Positions 60,685 through 64,000 of a DNA stretch of 64,000 nucleotides are shown one piece after another; position 1 is the stretch's first letter, and each line of letters opens with the position of its first letter. The notes beneath the pieces were generated by a model. It did not search any database and was not told the DNA's origin. It was given only the letters and a program-made list of their open reading frames with translations. Made by a program: the position numbers and the translations under genes. This DNA comes from CAYPHA01 sp964410215 (GTDB lineage Bacteria; Calditrichota; Calditrichia; Calditrichales; CAYPHA01), in NCBI GenBank assembly GCA_964410215.1, contig CAYPHA010000001.1, positions 183,780-247,779 on the forward strand, in the 5' to 3' direction.

Positions 60685-62481
60685 ATTTATAGTCCATTTC
60701 ACCATCACCTTATACTCCCGTTTCAATGTTCTTGTACCTTCATTGATCTGATCCAGGTAACGCCATTTGAACCAGACGGACAGATCCTCTTTCCACTGGT
60801 ATTTCAGGAGTGCCGCATACTTGTGTCCTTCCCCATACAACGGATAGTTGGAAAAGGCATACGGCAGATCATCCTCATATTCATAAATGCAGGCTGCATA
60901 TCCATCGGTTTTGAAAACCGATGCCCGCAGACGGACTTGCAGTGCCGGCCGGAAGCTGATGCGGATATCCTGAAACAGGGCCGTACCCGAAATTTTGGCG
61001 GGATGGACCTGTTTGCGTTCCCACCGTGAACGAAGCCGCATGCTATTGCTGATTGTCAAACGGTGATCGATTCGTACTGTTTTTGTATCCTTTTTTATCT
61101 GTTTTTCTTTTCCCGATGATACGGTGGTATATTCGAATCGTTGCGATTCGCGATAACGTAACCGCAGGCGGTGCTTTGCGTTTTTATATTCCATAGCAAC
61201 CAGCCGATCCGTTTTCTGAACGGGAAACGGCTCAAAAAATGTTCGCCAGAGATCCCGGCTGAGCAAGGTATAGGCATTGAATGTTATTCGTTTAAACGGT
61301 CGTGCCCGGAGGGCCAGATACCAGCCGGAAACAGCCTGCGGAAAAGCGGCACCCTCATCAAAAACGCCCCCGTAAGGGCTTTGAAAAGCAGGCGATACAT
61401 ACCAATGCCGTAGTCCAAACCGAATGGACTTCTTTTTAATAAAGAGGGAATGGGCAAATCCGGGATCACAAAAATCCGACAGGGCACTTTCTCCGCTTAA
61501 ATACAGCGTCTTATAAGAAAGATGGTAACTGATACCAGCCATTGTCAGTTTGTCGCCGGAAAAAGCAAAGTAGGATCGGCGTTTTCGGCTTTCACCAACG
61601 GATTCCGCAGAGTGATCGATGCCGGGAATAAAGCGCAGGCGGGAAAAACCGGCGGTTAGCGTGAACCGGTTTTTATAGTGCAGGGCAGCAATCAGGGCCG
61701 TTTGTGTCTCGAACAGGCGGTGCTTTGATGCGATTTCATATTCGCTGCGGTGATAGTTGTTGAAATTAATTCCGGTGGGTAAGAATGAATCATCGGAAAT
61801 ATATGCGTCGTGCCGGTTCCGGGCATGGATGGCCACCAGGTTTGCCTGATCGGAGAAGGCAAAGCGCGTAGCCACACCGGTGTGTGTCATGAACCCGGAA
61901 CGGCTCAGCGAGGGTTTCAGGCGCAGGCTGTTTTTCCGGAAAACAGTGGTGGCAGCACTGCTTTTCATATTCGCGTAAGGATTCGCAAACAGCAGTCCGG
62001 AACCATTTTGCAGTTTGAAATTGCCCATGATGAGTTGAAACCGGGAACCCAGGCAGGCGATATAGCCGCCGAAGTGATCGAAATAATCCGGTTCGCCGGC
62101 ATCTTTTGCCCGGATCAGTCCGCCCTCCCAGGTTTTTCCATAATGGAAACGGAGGCGTGTGGTTCCGGAAAACCCATTCCCTTTGTACTTCCCGGATTGA
62201 ATTTCGGCCGGTAGCGGGCTGGATCGACGGATGGAATGGATCAACGTGCTCCGGAAGACATTTGCCGGAGAAGCCGGCCGCGTTGCCGCCTCTTCTTCGG
62301 CAATGAGTTCACCCAGTTGTTCATTCTCCTCGACGAGGTCGAAGGATTCCAGCATAAGGGAGTCCGGTTGAGCGAAACAAGATAAGAAAAAGGAAAAAAG
62401 AAAAAAGAAAAAGGAAAGGATGGTACCGGTTTGGTTCCGGGGCAAGCGACGTAGAGGTGATATAAGCAATATTCTTGTCAT
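60682..62481 (-). CDS. Outer-membrane beta-barrel protein
   Basis: A 599-residue exported protein with a signal peptide whose hydrophobic core is encoded by a heptamer repeat (SFFFFLFSFFLSCFA), then alternating-strand sequence with aromatic belts, e.g. TTRLRFHYGKTWEGGLIRAKDAGEP, LIMGNFKLQNGSGLLFANPY and the terminal strand YKVMVKWTIN. The pattern RLRFxY...KDAGEP...GNFxLQxGxGL matches the barrel half of FCB 'helix-hairpin-helix' outer-membrane proteins, but I see no HhH domain in the 55 residues between signal and barrel. It may be a porin-like or DNA-uptake-related barrel that lost the HhH. I start at 62481; upstream in-frame ATG at 62625 precedes no signal. Confidence 0.7.
   Translation of the reverse strand: MTRILLISPLRRLPRNQTGTILSFFFFLFSFFLSCFAQPDSLMLESFDLVEENEQLGELIAEEEAATRPASPANVFRSTLIHSIRRSSPLPAEIQSGKYKGNGFSGTTRLRFHYGKTWEGGLIRAKDAGEPDYFDHFGGYIACLGSRFQLIMGNFKLQNGSGLLFANPYANMKSSAATTVFRKNSLRLKPSLSRSGFMTHTGVATRFAFSDQANLVAIHARNRHDAYISDDSFLPTGINFNNYHRSEYEIASKHRLFETQTALIAALHYKNRFTLTAGFSRLRFIPGIDHSAESVGESRKRRSYFAFSGDKLTMAGISYHLSYKTLYLSGESALSDFCDPGFAHSLFIKKKSIRFGLRHWYVSPAFQSPYGGVFDEGAAFPQAVSGWYLALRARPFKRITFNAYTLLSRDLWRTFFEPFPVQKTDRLVAMEYKNAKHRLRLRYRESQRFEYTTVSSGKEKQIKKDTKTVRIDHRLTISNSMRLRSRWERKQVHPAKISGTALFQDIRISFRPALQVRLRASVFKTDGYAACIYEYEDDLPYAFSNYPLYGEGHKYAALLKYQWKEDLSVWFKWRYLDQINEGTRTLKREYKVMVKWTIN
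62386..62413 (+). repeat. Heptanucleotide tandem repeat (GAAAAAR)x4 in a signal peptide
   Basis: GAAAAAG, GAAAAAA, GAAAAAA, GAAAAAG, then GAAAGGA: period 7, encoding (minus strand) the phenylalanine-rich core of the barrel protein's signal peptide. Confidence 0.9.
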
Positions 62482-62937
62482 TTTCGGATACGATCTCTCT
62501 GGTTCTATATGTATGATGCTAACGATGTGAAGATTGACCAAAAAAAGATTTAAAATTTTAATTTTAATAAAAGAGGGACGAATATTCTCCTTATGAAAAG
62601 CGCAGGGGAATTTTAAACCGAACAAAATACGTTTAGCGTCGTATTATGATGCGAATGTTCTTTTAAATCATTTTTTAAAATTTTGATGAAGATCACCGCA
62701 CGCTGATGGACAGATTATTACGTTGTCAGCAGTTGACATTGGAAGTGCAAAAATGTACTTGCAAAAAACGGGTAGAGGATGTATATTGGCTGCCTTATCG
62801 GGTAGCCCTGTATACAATCTCTAAGAAAAAAGAAAAGAGAAAAGAGAAAAAAAGGAGATTGGATATATGAGGCACACACCGAAACTTAAGATAAAGATCA
62901 AGTTAAAAATTAAAACGAATCAACCGAGGCAGGACGA
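62482..62937. other. 456-bp intergenic region with hairpin and heptamer tract
   Basis: No gene is visible. A hairpin with arms TGTATA/TATACA and GGCTGCC/GGTAGCC lies at 62780-62816, followed by a period-7 tract (GAAAAAA, GAAAAGA, GAAAAGA, GAAAAAA; 62825-62852). The sequence before the next gene (62853-62937) is A-rich. Upstream of 62780 nothing specific is seen. Confidence 0.65.
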
Positions 62938-63171
62938 ATGGCAAAAGTCAGAAGAGATACTCGAAAAGTTCAAGACTTTGCTTTCGGAAAGAGAAATATT
63001 AACATACTAGTAGCGGGTATTGTGCTGCTGGTCATCGGTTATATCCTGATGGCCCAGCCGCCGGTCGACGGCTTTTTATCGCGCACCCTGGCTCCGGTTA
63101 TCCTGGTCATTGCCTATCTGGTTATTATACCGATATCGCTGATGATAAGGGAAAAAAAGATCAAAGATTAA
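62938..63171 (+). CDS. DUF3098-like small membrane protein
   Basis: A 77-residue protein with a short polar N-terminus (MAKVRRDTRKVQDFAFGKRN) and two hydrophobic helices (about 22-40 and 49-68) with the loop AQPPVDGFLSRTLAPVIL; FGKRN-I-x(6)-AGIVLLVIGYILMA matches the DUF3098 pattern common in FCB bacteria. Ribosome site GGCAGGA. Role unknown. Its last 3 codons overlap the beginning of a heptamer tract. Confidence 0.75.
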   Translation: MAKVRRDTRKVQDFAFGKRNINILVAGIVLLVIGYILMAQPPVDGFLSRTLAPVILVIAYLVIIPISLMIREKKIKD

Positions 63172-63239
63172 AGATGAAAGATTAAAGTAAAGAACTTCAT
63201 AATCTACATCTTTTAATCTTTAATCTTTTATCTTTAATC
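63164..63239. repeat. Paired inverted heptanucleotide tracts
   Basis: AAGATTA, AAGATGA, AAGATTA (63164-63184) and, inverted, TTTAATC, TTTAATC, TTTTATC, TTTAATC (63212-63239), both with period 7. They can form a hairpin immediately after the preceding stop codon at 63171. Confidence 0.85.
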
Positions 63240-63248
63240 TTGATATAG

Positions 63249-63302
63249 GGGCGGTTAGCTCAGTCCCGGTAGACCGGGATTTCGCTTCGCTCAACTGGTT
63301 TA
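63249..63302 (+). pseudogene. tRNA-Val fragment interrupted by a palindromic insertion
   Basis: 63249-63263 is identical to the first 15 nt of the intact tRNA-Val, and 63295-63302 (CTGGTTTA) continues the tRNA sequence. Between them lies 31 bp with palindrome TCCCGGT-AG-ACCGGGA (63264-63279) followed by TTTCGCTTCGCTCA; GCTCA occurs on both sides (63258-63262, 63289-63293) as a possible target duplication. After CTGGTTTA the similarity ends. The fragment cannot be a tRNA. Confidence 0.85.
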
Positions 63303-63315
63303 AGGAACATATATC

Positions 63316-63390
63316 GGGCGGTTAGCTCAGCTGGTTTAGAGCACCTGCCTTACAAGCAGGGGGTCATAAGTTCGAATCTTATACCGCCCA
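63316..63390 (+). tRNA. tRNA-Val (anticodon TAC)
   Basis: 75 nt with acceptor pairs GGGCGGT/ACCGCCC, D-arm TAGCTCAGCTGGTTTAGAGC (about), anticodon stem CCTGC/GCAGG with loop containing TAC, and T-arm with TTCGAAT. Discriminator A at 63390; CCA is not encoded. All stems can be drawn by eye. Confidence 0.95.
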
Positions 63391-63393
63391 CTT

Positions 63394-63435
63394 AAAACCC
63401 GCTTAAGTACTTGTTTTTACTGAGGCGGGTTTTTT
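63394..63435 (+). terminator. Intrinsic terminator after tRNA-Val
   Basis: AAAACCCGC (63394-63402) pairs with GCGGGTTTT (63425-63433) around a loop that contains AAGTACTT; a T run follows. Confidence 0.8.
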
Positions 63436-63448
63436 AGTTTATAAGGCT

Positions 63449-63468
63449 TGCGTGACGTATGCGTGACG
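63449..63468. repeat. TGCGTGACG direct repeat next to tRNA-Val
   Basis: TGCGTGACG at 63449-63457 and again at 63460-63468. The position 3' of a tRNA and the sequence type (GCGTGACG repeats often seen near tyrosine-recombinase attachment regions) suggest a possible integration boundary. Confidence 0.4.
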
Positions 63469-63496
63469 GTTTTGTTTTATAACGTGTCAAAATACC

Positions 63497-63703
63497 TCAA
63501 CTATCCAGGCCATAAAAAGACCGCTGGATATTATTAAAATTGCTTATGTACTGGCCTATGGCCTCAGAATAAACCGTTTCAAGTGGTACACCCCGGAATT
63601 GTGATATTTCCTTTACACGTGAGATTTGAGAAGCTTCAACCATAACGGCCGGCAATAAGATTTTACGCTTTATTTGCCTACGTTTTTTAATCTTGCCAGG
63701 CAT
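63497..63703 (-). CDS. Small basic protein, possible ribbon-helix-helix
   Basis: A 68-residue protein with a basic start (MPGKIKKRRQIKRKILLPAVMVEASQ) and a helical second half (RVKEISQFRGVPLETVYSEAIGQYISNF). This resembles RHH/CopG-like regulators or small accessory proteins; no partner is visible before the window ends. A strong CAGGAG ribosome site 7 bp before ATG supports expression. It lies in the putative accessory region after tRNA-Val. Confidence 0.6.
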   Translation of the reverse strand: MPGKIKKRRQIKRKILLPAVMVEASQISRVKEISQFRGVPLETVYSEAIGQYISNFNNIQRSFYGLDS

Positions 63704-63875
63704 AAAGACTCCTGTTTTTTAAAATCGATGCAAATTTAATCAACTTAACCGGTAAAGTAAATAATGAGTTCTCTAGCTTGCGCCGGCAATGGTCTATAAC
63801 AAGTTACATGGGGAGAATTATACCTCTGTAAAGTATTTATATTTGCCCAGAATGGAAAAATCCCAAAGAAAGAAA

Positions 63876-63917
63876 CCGCGGCGGTTCCGCGGCGGAGATG
63901 CGGCGGTTCCGCCGCGG
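63876..63917. repeat. GC-rich palindromic repeat
   Basis: CCGCGGCGG (63876-63884) and CCGCCGCGG (63909-63917) are inverted copies around CGGCGG and TTCCGC units; extreme GC in an AT-rich stretch. The rest of 63704-64000 shows no gene. Confidence 0.75.
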
Positions 63918-64000
63918 AAAATTAAAACATTATGTAATGTTTGGCTAGCCTGAATAATTCATAAAAAAAGCTGTTTCAACTAATAAGTATATGTTTTATA

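Noticed and set aside
63249..63302. A second functional tRNA gene
   Set aside because: Only the first 15 nt and 8 more nt match; anticodon, T-arm and acceptor 3' strand are absent.

Overview
The window reads as a chromosomal segment of a Gram-negative bacterium of the Fibrobacteres-Chlorobi-Bacteroidetes (FCB) supergroup or a neighbouring candidate phylum (Marinimicrobia, Calditrichota or Ignavibacteria-like). The evidence is four large secreted proteins ending in the type-A Por/type-IX secretion sorting domain (NYPNPFNP...GxYxYxLK), many lipoproteins, a Rnf complex, VPS10/BNR-repeat and FG-GAP proteins, DUF4199, DUF3098-like and DUF2975 proteins, and an outer-membrane barrel. Phylum cannot be fixed without a marker tree. 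There is no rRNA, CRISPR array, transposase or prophage; one complete tRNA (Val-TAC) lies near the right end.

Layout. 1-5 kb: methylglyoxal synthase, a small Cys protein, a decayed hydrolase, MarC, an ABC-class ATPase and a lipoprotein hydrolase. 5-9 kb: a remnant light-response cluster with an intact CarH/LitR-like B12 photoreceptor-repressor, a collapsed SDR gene, an intact DUF2867-type SDR, a collapsed photolyase and a helical-backbone metal receptor, followed by a Fur-family gene. 9-35 kb: peptidase S9, BNR/VPS10 and FG-GAP secreted proteins, an FAD oxidoreductase, phosphoglycolate phosphatase, OsmC, LysE, cold-shock protein, two sulfatases, a polysaccharide-deacetylase-like secreted protein and SpoIID/LytB. 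35.8-45.4 kb: a sigma-54 activator and, probably under its control, a NifX-like protein, a zinc-ribbon protein, an octaheme cytochrome c and rnfCDGEAB. 45-64 kb: SDR, MATE, a large secreted mosaic protein, an XRE/DUF2975 pair, a second VPS10-like secreted protein, YigZ, an ABC exporter of NatAB type, an outer-membrane barrel, a DUF3098-like protein and tRNA-Val, beyond which an accessory-looking region begins.

The most interesting biology is the Rnf locus. RnfC has lost the glycine-rich NADH/FMN loop and looks NqrA-like there, while RnfB is fused in frame to a complete GltD/NfnB-like NADPH-FAD oxidoreductase, and an octaheme cytochrome precedes rnfC. The simplest reading is an Rnf variant in which the pyridine-nucleotide site has moved from RnfC to RnfB and a periplasmic cytochrome exchanges electrons with the complex.

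Two genome-scale signatures overlay the genes. First, every low-complexity tract I checked is a HEPTANUCLEOTIDE tandem repeat (nine tracts, different units, always period 7). Two lie inside signal-peptide codons, where copy-number change would shift the frame, and four form two inverted pairs at gene 3' ends. Second, there are many short palindromic insertions: two different hairpin families sit in frame at the same loop of two sorting domains, one interrupts a tRNA-Val fragment, and others lie between genes. In addition, at least four genes keep recognisable start and end segments but have lost their middle.
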